Positions 8,370-17,927 of a DNA stretch of 64,000 nucleotides are shown in pieces. The first letter of the stretch is position 1, and every line of letters starts with the position of its first letter. The translations under genes and the position numbers were made by a program. The notes beneath the pieces were generated by a model. That model did not search any database, had not been told where the DNA came from, and saw only the letters and a program-made list of their open reading frames with translations. Source of the stretch: Motilimonas pumila (lineage in GTDB: Bacteria > Pseudomonadota > Gammaproteobacteria > Enterobacterales > CBDFNC01); contig NZ_QZCH01000010.1 in assembly GCF_003596335.1 (NCBI RefSeq), positions 1 to 64,000 of the forward strand. Direction: 5' to 3'.

Positions 8370-10166
8370 ATGACCACAGATTTCAACTGCAGCGAGCCTC
8401 CCTTTAGCTTGCTCACTTTGGCTCAGCAAGATGCATTACAGCGCCAGTTAGACATTGTTTATTTTGAATCTGGTGCTCAGATACTGACTCAAGGCCAGCA
8501 AGTCAGCAGTTTCTACATCATCATTAAGGGGGTCATAGAAGAGCTTGATAACACTCGCCAAGAGGTCTTCGCGCATTATACTCACGGCGATTACTTTGAC
8601 ATTCGCAGCCAGTTTGGCAGTCCTTGCAAGCATGATTATCGCAGTATGGAAGAAACGCTTTGCTATCAGCTGCCCACTGAGTTCTTTTTAAAGCTCACCC
8701 GAGAGAACCCCGCATTTGTTGATCATTTTCAACAAAACTTGGCGCAAAAATACGCCAAGCTAGAGGCTCGAGTAGGTGACAAAAACTTGTCAGAATTTAT
8801 ATTAACCCAAATAGATGACTCCAACATTCAGCCTGCGGTAGTGATTGCCGACGACACCAGTATCAAGCATGCCACGCAAATGATGTTAGAGCAAAAGATT
8901 GAAACCTTATTGGTTGAACATGAAGGGCAATATGGCATGCTCACTGGCACCGACCTGCTTAAAGCAAGTGTGATGGCACAAGCGGCTAATGACACACCAG
9001 TACTTGGCTTTGCTCACTTTAATTTAATTGCCGTCGCGCAAGGCGATTTTTTATTTAACGCCATGCTGGCAATGACACAAAACCACATTGAAAGAGTGGT
9101 CGTCAAACAAGGCCTGCGTATTACCGGCATTTTAGAAATGCCCCATCTGTTAAGTTTGTTCTCTACTCACTCTCACGTACTGGCGCTACGAATAGCCAGA
9201 GCCAAAGATCTTACAGAATTACAAGACGCGGCTATCACGCTGCAAACTTTGGTACAAAACCTCACCAATAACGGCATCAAAATCGAGTTTATTATGAAGT
9301 TGATGGCGACCATGAATGGTCAAGTCATGAAACGTTTGTTTCAACTTATTATGCCGGATGCCGTGCAGCAACACTGCTGTTTAATTGTGATGGGCAGCGA
9401 AGGCCGCGGCGAGCAAATAATTAAAACAGATCAAGACAATGCCTTGATCATACGCGATGGCTTTACAGAGCCCAATTTAACACAATATTTAGAGGCGTTT
9501 AGTCAAGGTCTTTTAGCTTGCGGGTACCCTGCTTGCCCAGGTAAGGTGATGGTAAATAACCCTGCTTGGGTAAACACCAGTCAGCAATGGCAGCGTCAAA
9601 TTCAACACTGGCACCAAAGCCAGCAAGGTGACGACATAATGCAGCTGGCCATTTTAGCTGACGCACACTGTATTTGCGGCCCCGACGCTTTACTTAAGCA
9701 ACTGAAACAAACACTGCTGGACGGCTTTAACCAACAAACGGTCAAAATGTCCCAATTTGCGGCTATTGCGCTGCGCTTTGCCACCCCACTAGGGTTATTT
9801 GGCGGTTTAAAGGCACAAGAAGATCACCTCGACATAAAAAAAGGCGGTATTTTCACCATAGTGCACGGTGTGCGCGCCTTGAGTATTGAGCATGCATTAA
9901 ACGCTACAAACACCATAGAGAGAATTCAACAGCTACAAAAAAAACAAGTCATTGATCCGGAAATGGCAACCAACTTAATTCATACCCTGCAATTATTCTT
10001 TTGGCTGCGGCTCGAACAGCAGCTTGGGCAACATCAAGGCATCAACAATGAGTTAAGCTTAAGTCAATTGAGCCCTAATGAACGGGATTTACTGCGTCAT
10101 GGTTTGCACGTAGTGAAAAAGTTTAAAAAGCTGCTCGCGCAACACTTTATGATCAGAGATTACTAG
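8370..10166 (+). CDS. DUF294 putative nucleotidyltransferase with cNMP-binding and CBS domains
   Basis: 598 residues, cytosolic. About 15-125 is a cyclic-nucleotide-binding fold (VSSFYIIIKGVIEEL), about 150-275 a CBS pair, about 300-440 a DUF294 nucleotidyltransferase-like domain (MGSEGRGEQIIKTDQDNALI, matching the G-S-x-G-R-x-E...D-x-D signature) and about 450-598 the DUF294 C-terminal helical domain. The family is related to GlnD/GlnE-type nucleotidyltransferases, and its true substrate is not established. It is 2 nt from the exonuclease gene downstream and lies just before acs, an arrangement also seen in other marine gammaproteobacteria, suggesting a link to acetate or energy-state regulation. 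Confidence 0.85.
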   Translation: MTTDFNCSEPPFSLLTLAQQDALQRQLDIVYFESGAQILTQGQQVSSFYIIIKGVIEELDNTRQEVFAHYTHGDYFDIRSQFGSPCKHDYRSMEETLCYQLPTEFFLKLTRENPAFVDHFQQNLAQKYAKLEARVGDKNLSEFILTQIDDSNIQPAVVIADDTSIKHATQMMLEQKIETLLVEHEGQYGMLTGTDLLKASVMAQAANDTPVLGFAHFNLIAVAQGDFLFNAMLAMTQNHIERVVVKQGLRITGILEMPHLLSLFSTHSHVLALRIARAKDLTELQDAAITLQTLVQNLTNNGIKIEFIMKLMATMNGQVMKRLFQLIMPDAVQQHCCLIVMGSEGRGEQIIKTDQDNALIIRDGFTEPNLTQYLEAFSQGLLACGYPACPGKVMVNNPAWVNTSQQWQRQIQHWHQSQQGDDIMQLAILADAHCICGPDALLKQLKQTLLDGFNQQTVKMSQFAAIALRFATPLGLFGGLKAQEDHLDIKKGGIFTIVHGVRALSIEHALNATNTIERIQQLQKKQVIDPEMATNLIHTLQLFFWLRLEQQLGQHQGINNELSLSQLSPNERDLLRHGLHVVKKFKKLLAQHFMIRDY

Positions 10167-10168
10167 CC

Positions 10169-10801
10169 ATGCTGTTTCAGTTTCTTAAACACTGCAAAAT
10201 GCCATTTGAGAAAAAAAAAGCGGCTCGTGCGGGCTATCAATGGCTGTTTGAGCCATATCATGGCGATGAAATCGTGTCTTTAGACTTTGAAACCACAGGC
10301 CTCAACCCAAAGATCGACGACATTATTTCGATTGGTGCGGTAATCGTTAAGGGTCAACGCGTACTCACTTCCAAACAGCTCAACCTCGCCATTAAGCCCA
10401 AACAAGTGATACCGCAAGATGCGATAAAGATCCATCGGATCCGCAACCAAGACGCAGCCAACGGCATCACGTTAGAGCAAGCCTTACCTGAACTACTGCA
10501 ATTTATCGGTAACCGACCTATTTTAGGCTATTTTGTAAAGTTTGATTTGGCTTTGTTAAACCGATGTTGCCAGCAACGCTATGATTTTCAATTGCCAAAT
10601 GACGCCATCGAACTGTGTAATATCTACTACAAAAAAGTCAATGCCTATTACCCCGACGCTTGGGTTGACCATAAATTTGAGACCTTAGCCACCACTTTAG
10701 ACATTCCAGTGTTAGGGCGCCACAGCGCAGTGGGTGACGCGATTACAACCGCTTTAATGTATTTAAAACTCACCTACGGCAATCGACCAAAACTCATGTG
10801 A
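10169..10801 (+). CDS. 3'-5' exonuclease, DnaQ/DEDDh family
   Basis: 210 residues with the three exonuclease motifs: ExoI LDFETTGLNP, ExoII GYFVKFDLALLN and ExoIII HSAVGDAITTALMY, so it is a DEDDh enzyme like the DNA polymerase III epsilon subunit. It begins 2 nt after the DUF294 stop and is surely cotranscribed with it. Paired DUF294-exonuclease genes next to acs recur in this group, but the substrate and purpose of the pair are unknown. It is not the replicative DnaQ: the polymerase-binding C-terminal tail is absent and rnhA is not next to it. Confidence 0.85.
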   Translation: MLFQFLKHCKMPFEKKKAARAGYQWLFEPYHGDEIVSLDFETTGLNPKIDDIISIGAVIVKGQRVLTSKQLNLAIKPKQVIPQDAIKIHRIRNQDAANGITLEQALPELLQFIGNRPILGYFVKFDLALLNRCCQQRYDFQLPNDAIELCNIYYKKVNAYYPDAWVDHKFETLATTLDIPVLGRHSAVGDAITTALMYLKLTYGNRPKLM

Positions 10802-10944
10802 TCGAGACCGTTTGCCAAGACATAAACTGGCTTAGCATTAATTCAAGGAGGTAAAAAACCACAACATGGCACAAAACTAATTTGTGAGCTTGGTAGCAGT
10901 TGCAACAAAAGCGTAAATGAGCTGTTACAAAATTTTGGCATTTC

Positions 10945-10994
10945 GGTGAGACGCTTCACATTACTTTAACTTGAGCCTCTCTATGATATGGCAC
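10945..10994 (+). promoter_or_regulatory. Class II CRP-dependent promoter of acs
   Basis: GGTGA (10945-10949) and TCACA (10956-10960) separated by 6 bp form a CRP site with one mismatch to TGTGA-N6-TCACA. A -10 hexamer TATGAT lies at 10982-10987, placing the predicted start at about 10994. The site centre (10952.5) then falls at -41.5, exactly the class II position. There is no convincing -35, as expected for an activated promoter. The rest of the 345-nt gap 10802-11146 shows no gene. Confidence 0.55.
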
Positions 10995-11146
10995 CAAACG
11001 TGAAAGTGGGACCAATACAAGCCTTTAGCCGAAAGTCTAATTGTTAACAGTTTGGTTTTAACTGATGTTATCTAAACATTTTACCTGCTAGGGCAATAAC
11101 CAAATAATAGCTCAGCAGTTGATTGAAATTCCCGCAAGGAGTGAAG

Positions 11147-13096
11147 ATGAGTGAACTGAAAATTTATCCAGTTAAGGAAAATATTGCTGCTAACGCGCTA
11201 ATTGATGACGCCGGTTATCAAAAAATGTACGAGCAATCTGTCGTCAACCCAGAAGGTTTTTGGCGCGAGCACGGACAAATCTTAGATTGGATCAAGCCTT
11301 ACACTAAAGTAAAAAACACTTCTTATGACCCAGGCCATGTCGATATCAAATGGTTTGAGGACGGCACCTTAAACGTTTCAGCTAACTGTATTGATCGCCA
11401 TCTTGCAACCAAAGGTGACGAGGTAGCCATCATCTGGGAAGGCGATAACCCAGAAGAAGATAAATCATTGACTTACAACGAACTGCATAAAGAAGTATGT
11501 CAGTTTGCCAATGCGTTAAAAGCACAAGGCGTGAAAAAAGGCGACGTAGTTTGTCTTTATATGCCTATGGTACCTGAAGCAGCGATTGCGATGCTGGCAT
11601 GTACCCGTATCGGCGCGGTTCATTCCATTGTCTTTGGTGGTTTCTCTCCAGAGGCATTAGCCGGGCGCATCATAGATTCGAACTCTACCATCGTCATCAC
11701 TTCTGACGAAGGTCTTCGTGGTGGCCGTGCAGTACCATTGAAGCAAAACGTTGACCAAGCTTTAACAAACCCAGACACCAAGTGTATTGAAAAAGTGATT
11801 GTGTTAAAACGCACCGGCGGTGACGTTGCATGGACCGAAGGCCGCGATTTATGGTGGCACGAAATTACTGAAAATGCGTCAGAGCAATGTGAGCCAGAAG
11901 AAATGAACGCAGAAGATCCACTGTTCATTCTTTACACTTCAGGCTCTACTGGTCAGCCTAAAGGCGTGTTGCACACCACAGGTGGTTACCTGGTATACGC
12001 CACTATGACATTTAAGTACGTGTTTGATTACCAACCAGGCGATGTTTACTGGTGTACCGCTGATGTAGGCTGGATCACTGGTCACTCTTACTTGGTATAT
12101 GGCCCTCTGGCTAATGGTGCAACCACTATTTTATTTGAAGGCGTGCCTAACTACCCTTCCACCGCACGCATGAGTGAGGTAGTAGACAAACATAACGTAT
12201 CTATTCTATACACCGCGCCAACGGCCATTCGAGCATTGATGGCGAAAGGCGATGAAGCAACAGCGGGTACTAGCCGCAACTCGCTACGAGTGATGGGCTC
12301 GGTAGGTGAACCAATTAACCCAGAAGCGTGGGAGTGGTATTACCGCGCCATCGGCGACGAGAAGTGCCCTATTGTTGATACTTGGTGGCAAACCGAAACT
12401 GGCGGTATTCTAATTACCCCACTACCGGGGGCAACGGCATTAAAACCTGGTTCAGCGACTCGCCCATTTTTTGGCGTTCAACCCGCCTTGGTGGACAACG
12501 AAGGCCAAATCATTGAAGGTGCTACCGAGGGTAACCTGGTGATGGTAGACAGCTGGCCAGGTCAGATGCGTACCGTTTACGGCGATCACGAACGTTTTGA
12601 GCAAACTTACTTCTCGACCTTCAAGGGCATGTACTTCACTGGTGACGGCGCACGCCGTGACGAAGACGGTTATTACTGGATCACGGGTCGTGTTGATGAC
12701 GTATTAAACGTATCAGGGCACCGTATGGGTACCGCCGAAATTGAAAGTGCACTTGTGGCACATGAAAAGATTGCTGAAGCCGCTGTAGTGGGTGTACCAC
12801 ATGAAATTAAAGGCCAAGGCATTTACGCTTACGTAACATTGAATGCCGGTGAAGAGCCAACCCCAGAGCTACACGCGGAAGTTAAGCAGTGGGTACGTAA
12901 AGAAATTGGTCCAATCGCGACCCCAGACGTGTTGCACTGGGCAGAAGCATTACCAAAAACTCGCTCAGGTAAGATCATGCGCCGTATCTTGCGTAAAATC
13001 GCTACCGGCGACACTGGCAGCTTAGGTGATACCTCTACCCTGGCAGATCCTTCAGTTGTTGATAAATTGATTGAAGAAAAAGCCAAGGTAGTATAA
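11147..13096 (+). CDS. acs: Acetyl-CoA synthetase (AMP-forming)
   Basis: 649 residues. It makes acetyl-CoA from acetate, ATP and CoA through acetyl-AMP. The ATG at 11147 is chosen over the upstream in-frame TTG because AAGGAG lies 6-7 nt before it and MSELKIYPV matches the family N-terminus. Visible motifs: P-loop-like [45 protein letters not shown], and the C-terminal acetylation-site motif [17 protein letters not shown], whose Lys is controlled by Pat/CobB-type enzymes in relatives. It has its own CRP-type promoter and terminator. The acetate permease genes (actP, DUF4212) that often accompany it are not in this window. Confidence 0.97.
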   Translation: MSELKIYPVKENIAANALIDDAGYQKMYEQSVVNPEGFWREHGQILDWIKPYTKVKNTSYDPGHVDIKWFEDGTLNVSANCIDRHLATKGDEVAIIWEGDNPEEDKSLTYNELHKEVCQFANALKAQGVKKGDVVCLYMPMVPEAAIAMLACTRIGAVHSIVFGGFSPEALAGRIIDSNSTIVITSDEGLRGGRAVPLKQNVDQALTNPDTKCIEKVIVLKRTGGDVAWTEGRDLWWHEITENASEQCEPEEMNAEDPLFILYTSGSTGQPKGVLHTTGGYLVYATMTFKYVFDYQPGDVYWCTADVGWITGHSYLVYGPLANGATTILFEGVPNYPSTARMSEVVDKHNVSILYTAPTAIRALMAKGDEATAGTSRNSLRVMGSVGEPINPEAWEWYYRAIGDEKCPIVDTWWQTETGGILITPLPGATALKPGSATRPFFGVQPALVDNEGQIIEGATEGNLVMVDSWPGQMRTVYGDHERFEQTYFSTFKGMYFTGDGARRDEDGYYWITGRVDDVLNVSGHRMGTAEIESALVAHEKIAEAAVVGVPHEIKGQGIYAYVTLNAGEEPTPELHAEVKQWVRKEIGPIATPDVLHWAEALPKTRSGKIMRRILRKIATGDTGSLGDTSTLADPSVVDKLIEEKAKVV

Positions 13097-13142
13097 AAAG
13101 GTTCTGAAAGCATAATAAAAACATTCCATTCTACACTCGCTT

Positions 13143-13169
13143 GCCGGCTTTTTAAGCCGGCTTTTTTTT
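13143..13169 (+). terminator. Intrinsic terminator of acs
   Basis: GCCGGCTT / AAGCCGGC stem with a 3-nt loop, followed by eight T residues, 47 nt after the acs stop codon. Confidence 0.92.
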
Positions 13170-13350
13170 AGCATTTCCTTCACATATAAAAAACAAATAA
13201 ATATAAAAACAATAACTTAGAGTTGCTTTTTATATTATACAGCCCTCTAACGTTAGCAAAAACAGCAGTTGTATAAAGACAGCCTGTAAATTTTGAGTCA
13301 CAATAGATCGTCAAAAGAATCATCAAGATCCAGTCAAGGGAAAACGATCC

Positions 13351-13806
13351 ATGTCAAAAAAATACAAAGTCTTGCTGCTCAACGGCCCGAACCTCAATTT
13401 GCTCGGTAAGCGCGAGCCAGAAATTTATGGCGCAGACACCCTCGACGACATAATCATGCAATTACGCCAAGCCGCTCAGCAATTCGATATTGAGTTAGAT
13501 CACTTACAGTCAAACCGTGAGTATGAATTGATTGAAAAAATTCATCAGGCCATGGGACAAGTCGATTACATCATCATTAACCCTGCTGCATTTACCCACA
13601 CTAGCGTGGCACTACGTGATGCACTACTAGGCGTAAATATCCCATTTTTTGAAGTACATATCTCAAACGTGCACGCCAGAGAAGCATTTCGGCATCATTC
13701 TTACCTTAGCGACGTTGCCACAGGTGTTATCTGTGGTTTTGGTACCCTTGGTTACCACTGCGCGCTTCAAGCAGTGGCGCAAAAAATGCAGCAAAAAAAG
13801 CAATAA
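13351..13806 (+). CDS. aroQ: Type II 3-dehydroquinate dehydratase
   Basis: 151 residues, normal for the dodecameric type II enzyme of the shikimate pathway (3-dehydroquinate to 3-dehydroshikimate). The N-terminal [19 protein letters not shown] carries the catalytic Arg and Tyr, and [17 protein letters not shown] and [18 protein letters not shown] supply the active-site Asn, His and Arg. In most gammaproteobacteria aroQ is followed by accB-accC, but here a structured leader and a sensor kinase follow. An A/T-rich hairpin around 13794-13820 may terminate it. Confidence 0.96.
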   Translation: MSKKYKVLLLNGPNLNLLGKREPEIYGADTLDDIIMQLRQAAQQFDIELDHLQSNREYELIEKIHQAMGQVDYIIINPAAFTHTSVALRDALLGVNIPFFEVHISNVHAREAFRHHSYLSDVATGVICGFGTLGYHCALQAVAQKMQQKKQ

Positions 13807-13866
13807 AAAGTGCTTTTTTTATCAAAACCACCCATATGTGTAGTTACATAGAAATGCAGAGTTTGT

Positions 13867-13997
13867 CATTATTTATCCCGTGCTTACGGTCTACAGTTGT
13901 ACAGCAGGCGAAAGCTGAAAGTACAATCCGTTTTTACGCCATTGACACGAGAGAGCTAATTGGCGATTGCCCGACTTATAGGTCGGGCTTTTTTTTA
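13867..13997 (+). ncRNA. Structured leader RNA or small RNA ending in an intrinsic terminator
   Basis: Candidate promoter elements are TTACAT (13844-13849) and CATTAT (13867-13872), 17 bp apart, so the RNA would start near 13879. Four local stems follow: CCGT/ACGG (13878-13889), a bulged stem with TTGTA/TACAA and CAGC/GCTG (13897-13926), CGCCA/TGGCG (13937-13965), and a terminator GCCCGAC/GTCGGGC (13969-13988) with eight T residues. The T-run ends 13 nt before the kinase ATG. It could be a stand-alone sRNA or a transcription-attenuation leader for the kinase. I recognise no known RNA family. Confidence 0.45.
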
Positions 13998-14009
13998 TCT
14001 GAATAATAT

Positions 14010-15830
14010 ATGCAACAGACCACTCCAACCGGCAAGTTAGAAAGCATCACTCAAGCGCTACCTGAGTTTAGCAGTATGCTTAACCCTGTCACGGGTTGCT
14101 TTAAAGATCCAAAACGTGAACAACAGGCATTAAACCAACTCTGGCCACAAGAGCGGTATGCCTTTCGCTTACCCATATTGATCTATAGCCTGCTGATTTT
14201 ATCTGGTGGGGTATTGGATTACGGCTGGTATCAACTCAGTGCCCATTTCTGGGGGTTTTTCTCACTGCGCTTCATTATGGTGTTGCTGGCCTTGTGGCTT
14301 TTTCTTGGCACTCGTCAAGCTGTGCGCCCGGCAAATTATGACTCTCTCATCACCTTATTTCAGTCTTACATATTGCTGTTTTATTTTGCGATATTTTACG
14401 ACCGCTGGTTTTTAAATACTCACCATGTCATTTCCGAGAGTTTTTTTACCGTGCTCTTCATCAGCTACCCGTTAATGTGCTGTTTTGTTTTCCCGAGTAA
14501 AGTAAGGGCTTCATGTCTAAACAGCGCTTTTTCCTTGGTGACTTATGTCTTCATTTTGTCGCTGCTGCCCGAGGTAAATTTAAGAAACAAAATGACAGAG
14601 TTTCTGGCATTTTTCTTCTTCATCTATTACGCCTATAACCTAATGCGCAGTAAGAACAAAAATAAGCGCGCACTATTGATGTATGAAGAAAAGCAAAATG
14701 AGGCGATTTTACTGGCTCAAAAAGAAAGCCAAGATAAATCTCGTTTCATCGCGGCAACCAGCCATGATTTACGCCAACCTCTACACAGTTTGAGTATTTA
14801 TAACGATTTACTGGCCCAGCAGACACATACCTCTGAGGCCAAAGCGGTTATCACTAAGTCACGGCAAGCCATTGACTCCCTGAAAGACTACTTTGATTCA
14901 TTAATTGATATATCACGATTGGACGCAGGAACTACGTCAACTCACGTTGAGCATTTTGCGTTACAAGAGGTCATTCAGCAGCAAATAGATGAACTCGCTC
15001 CCAGCTTTCCTCATATCACTGTGCGTAACATCCCGACACGAGCAGTTGTATACAGCGACAAGCTCATCCTAAGTAAATGCATTCAACAACTGTTGAAAAA
15101 TGCTCTGCTGCACGGCACCGGTCAACAAGGCGTGCAAAAAGTATTGATAGGTGTTCGCTTATCTGTATCTGAAATTAAGCTTCAAGTGTTGGATCAAGGC
15201 GTGGGCATTGCTGCGGATCAACTCGACAGTATATTCGATGAATTTAGCCAGCTAAATAACCCTGAGCGTAATCGAAATAAGGGTTTAGGCTTAGGTTTAG
15301 CGCTAGTGAAAAAGAGCTGTCAAGCCTTGTCTTTACCTTTGCATGTCGACTCGAAAGAAAACCAAGGCACCTGCTTTAGCGTCACCTTACCACGAGGAGA
15401 CTATCATCAGATTTCAGTCGCTAATGTGCAGAGCATTGAGCCAGAAGTTGCTTCAGATCAGGCTCAAATTTTACTGTTAGACGATGACATTATGATCCTA
15501 GATGCCATGGCGGAAATGCTAGAAAGCTGGGACTACCGCGTTTATAAGGCCGAAAATGCAGAGCAAGCTCTCTCTGTAGCCAAGAAGATTACTCCCGACA
15601 TGATCATTTCCGATTATAACTTGCCGGGCCGCAGCAATGGGCCGGAAACCTTAGCACAAATTAACCAACTTTATGGTGCGCCGGTCCCCGCTATTATTTT
15701 AACAGGGGATATAAACATTCCCGTAAACCATAGTTTAGAGCCAAACGGCTACTTAGTCTTGCACAAGCCAATAAAGGGAGCACAGTTGAGAGTGGCAATG
15801 AAAAAAATCTACAATAACAAAGTTAAATAA
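14010..15830 (+). CDS. Membrane hybrid sensor histidine kinase
   Basis: 606 residues. About 50-215 contains five or six membrane helices, followed by a short coiled segment, HisKA with H252 in ATSHDLRQPLHSLS, HATPase_c (DQGVGIAADQL, GLGLGLALVKK) and a C-terminal receiver with D535 in ISDYNLPG. The catalytic and receiver modules resemble those of the CrbS-like kinase at the left end, but the sensor part differs. There is no good Shine-Dalgarno, and the ATG sits 13 nt after an intrinsic terminator, so expression may depend on read-through. It converges with a LuxR-type regulator 5 nt away, its likely partner. The signal is unknown. Confidence 0.88.
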   Translation: MQQTTPTGKLESITQALPEFSSMLNPVTGCFKDPKREQQALNQLWPQERYAFRLPILIYSLLILSGGVLDYGWYQLSAHFWGFFSLRFIMVLLALWLFLGTRQAVRPANYDSLITLFQSYILLFYFAIFYDRWFLNTHHVISESFFTVLFISYPLMCCFVFPSKVRASCLNSAFSLVTYVFILSLLPEVNLRNKMTEFLAFFFFIYYAYNLMRSKNKNKRALLMYEEKQNEAILLAQKESQDKSRFIAATSHDLRQPLHSLSIYNDLLAQQTHTSEAKAVITKSRQAIDSLKDYFDSLIDISRLDAGTTSTHVEHFALQEVIQQQIDELAPSFPHITVRNIPTRAVVYSDKLILSKCIQQLLKNALLHGTGQQGVQKVLIGVRLSVSEIKLQVLDQGVGIAADQLDSIFDEFSQLNNPERNRNKGLGLGLALVKKSCQALSLPLHVDSKENQGTCFSVTLPRGDYHQISVANVQSIEPEVASDQAQILLLDDDIMILDAMAEMLESWDYRVYKAENAEQALSVAKKITPDMIISDYNLPGRSNGPETLAQINQLYGAPVPAIILTGDINIPVNHSLEPNGYLVLHKPIKGAQLRVAMKKIYNNKVK

Positions 15831-15835
15831 TCTTG

Positions 15836-16480
15836 TTACTGACCACTTACCTGATGCAAGGAAAGAATAAGCCCTAACTCACTCGCCTTAGTCACCGCTT
15901 CAGTGCGATTTGAGACTTCAAGAGCTTTAAAAATACCTCGGATATGAAACTTTACAGTGTCTTCAGAAATATTCAATATCACCGAAACCCGCTTATTCGG
16001 ATACCCTTTAACCAATAACTTTAATACGTCTAACTGGCGCTTTGATAATAATGAAGCATGGGGCTGCGCTTGTTGCTGTTTGAGAGCCTTAATGCGCGCC
16101 TTAATCGCTGTTGGGATATGTACCTGGCCATCAATGATATGCTCTATCGCCTGAACTAATTCATCAGGTTGGTAAGACTTTGGAATAAAGCCCATTGCGC
16201 CGGCTTCTAACACATCGGAAATAAGTTGGGTATCTTCTGATGCTGACACTACCGCAACTGGATAAAGCCAATCACGACTGTCTAGGGCCTGGATCATACT
16301 GTAGCCATCCATAGCAGGCATGGATAAATCAATAAGTATTAGATCGGGAGCCAATTCTGGGATAGCCTCTAACGCGATCTCTGCTTTTTCATAGCAGTTC
16401 ACTTGCCAGCCCACTTGGTTCAACATCAACTGCATGCCGTGCAAAAACAAATGATGATCATCAATAATGACTATGTTCAT
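15836..16480 (-). CDS. Two-component response regulator, NarL/FixJ (LuxR) family
   Basis: 214 residues. The ATG at 16480 is chosen because AGGAAG lies 6 nt upstream and MNIVIIDDHHLFLHG is the natural receiver start; the frame continues upstream but without family similarity. Phospho-acceptor D51 sits in LILIDLSMPAMDG, and the C-terminal LuxR helix-turn-helix is LSKRQLDVLKLLVKGYPNKR. It is convergent with the hybrid kinase, their stop codons 5 nt apart, so the two probably form one pathway. It could also serve the CrbS-like kinase, since CrbR/ErdR partners are of this class. Targets are unknown. Confidence 0.88.
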   Translation of the reverse strand: MNIVIIDDHHLFLHGMQLMLNQVGWQVNCYEKAEIALEAIPELAPDLILIDLSMPAMDGYSMIQALDSRDWLYPVAVVSASEDTQLISDVLEAGAMGFIPKSYQPDELVQAIEHIIDGQVHIPTAIKARIKALKQQQAQPHASLLSKRQLDVLKLLVKGYPNKRVSVILNISEDTVKFHIRGIFKALEVSNRTEAVTKASELGLILSLHQVSGQ

Positions 16481-16829
16481 GTTGTACTTCCTAATGATGA
16501 TGTTCTTGTCCTGCGCCGCTTGAGGCTCTTGCGTTCCAAACCTACTCCTAGTTGTCACGCTATTTTCAACAATCCTGCGAAGTCATCACAAATTGTGTCT
16601 TAGTATGGCGCTTATTAAAGCATTTTAGGCTGTAAAGGTCATCTTTTTGTCAAAATCGATGAATTTATCAACAAAAGTAACACTGATTAATGCTTTATTA
16701 TTAATTTACTCTTTTACAGATAACACAGTAAACACTTACAGGCGATAAATGGGTTAAGTTTGAGTTTTTTAATTACCCCTCTCCGTGGCAGTGTTACCAT
16801 TAACGCAATCCTACAATGAGGAATAATAA
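16481..16829. other. 349-nt divergent intergenic region between the LuxR-type regulator and prmA
   Basis: A/T-rich region that must hold the promoters of both genes. The prmA Shine-Dalgarno (GAGGAA, 16818-16823) is visible. I see no gene, strong hairpin or repeat in it. Confidence 0.6.
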
Positions 16830-17711
16830 ATGCCTTGGATCCAACTTAAACTCAATGCTACTTCTGATAATGCAGAAGCCATTGGCGAGCTATTAGAAGA
16901 TGCCGGCGCTTTAGCCGTGACCTTTGTTGACGCTCAAGACACGCCTATTTTTGAACCTTTACCGGGCGAAACTCGACTATGGGGCAATACCGATATCGTT
17001 GCCTTATACGACGCTGAGCAAGACCTTTTTCCTATTGTCGAAGCGCTAAAGCTACACCCTATCATGGCCAAAGACTTCGCCTGGAAAATTGAACAGCTTG
17101 AAGACAAAGATTGGGAAAGAGAATGGATGGATAACTTTCACCCAATGCAGTTTGGCAAGCGCTTATGGATTTGCCCAAGCTGGCGCGAAGTGCCCGACTC
17201 ACTTGCGGTGAATGTGATGCTTGACCCTGGTTTAGCGTTTGGTACCGGTACTCACCCCACCACTCACTTGTGCCTAGAATGGCTAGAAAGCCTTAATCTG
17301 GCAGGAAAAACCGTAATTGATTTTGGTTGTGGCTCTGGCATTCTAGCCATCGCAGCGTTAAAACTGGGTGCCAAGGAAGTTATTGGCATCGACATTGACC
17401 CTCAGGCCATCACAGCCAGTAAGGATAACGCAGCGCGAAATGGCGTAGCCGAGCAACTGAGTCTTTACCTTCCTGATGAACAACCGGATGGACTCACTGC
17501 AGACGTTGTCGTCGCCAATATTCTTGCCGGTCCATTAAAAGAGCTTTCTCCTATCATTAAAAGCCTAGTAAAACCACAAGGCTTATTAGGACTTTCTGGC
17601 ATCCTTGAGCAACAGGCGCAAGACCTTAATCAAGTCTACCAGGCATGGTTTGACATGGATGCCCCCGTTTTCAAAGAAGAGTGGGCTCGTTTATCAGGTC
17701 AAATTCGCTAA
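16830..17711 (+). CDS. prmA: Ribosomal protein L11 methyltransferase
   Basis: 293 residues, the family length. It trimethylates ribosomal protein L11 using S-adenosylmethionine. The N-terminal substrate-recognition domain ([24 protein letters not shown]) precedes a class I methyltransferase domain with [15 protein letters not shown], the SAM loop [19 protein letters not shown], the acidic IGIDIDPQA and the motif [11 protein letters not shown]. It normally stands in aroQ-accBC-prmA-dusB-fis order; here it is 3 kb from aroQ with two regulators between. Confidence 0.97.
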   Translation: MPWIQLKLNATSDNAEAIGELLEDAGALAVTFVDAQDTPIFEPLPGETRLWGNTDIVALYDAEQDLFPIVEALKLHPIMAKDFAWKIEQLEDKDWEREWMDNFHPMQFGKRLWICPSWREVPDSLAVNVMLDPGLAFGTGTHPTTHLCLEWLESLNLAGKTVIDFGCGSGILAIAALKLGAKEVIGIDIDPQAITASKDNAARNGVAEQLSLYLPDEQPDGLTADVVVANILAGPLKELSPIIKSLVKPQGLLGLSGILEQQAQDLNQVYQAWFDMDAPVFKEEWARLSGQIR

Positions 17712-17744
17712 AACTTTAGCTAAATTAAGTATAAAAAATCGACA

Positions 17745-17778
17745 ATGATTAAGCGTAAATATCTTTGCGCTTAATCAT
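17745..17778. terminator. Long hairpin between prmA and dusB
   Basis: ATGATTAAGCG pairs with CGCTTAATCAT and the pairing extends inward (TAAA with TTTG) to about 15 bp around a TATC loop, 33 nt after the prmA stop. There is no T-run on the plus strand, so it may be a processing or 3'-end protecting structure rather than a classic terminator. Confidence 0.45.
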
Positions 17779-17890
17779 AAAACTGCCGTTTATAAATTCA
17801 ACAATAAAAGTTTTCATAATTTTCATTTTTGCAACCTATTTTTTTTTAAAATGTCTATTTATTAACCTTTCCTAACGCCGCAAAAATGCG

Positions 17891-17905
17891 TACACTACGC
17901 CGCCC
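17891..17905 (+). promoter_or_regulatory. Possible dusB-fis promoter with GC-rich discriminator
   Basis: TACACT (17891-17896) resembles a -10 box and is followed by ACGCCGCCC, a GC-rich discriminator of the kind that makes stable-RNA and fis promoters sensitive to ppGpp and growth rate. No clear -35 is visible. The assignment rests on position and the known behaviour of fis operons. Confidence 0.3.
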
Positions 17906-17927
17906 ATGTGAGAGGTAAGAGCGTTTC

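Noticed and set aside
10845..10880. AAGGAGGT followed by a tiny frame ATG-GCA-CAA-AAC-TAA
   Set aside because: Spacing of 13 nt is too long and four codons are too few to argue for a leader peptide.
16481..16558. Upstream extension of the LuxR-type regulator
   Set aside because: No family similarity before MNIVIIDD, and a clear AGGAAG precedes the ATG at 16480.
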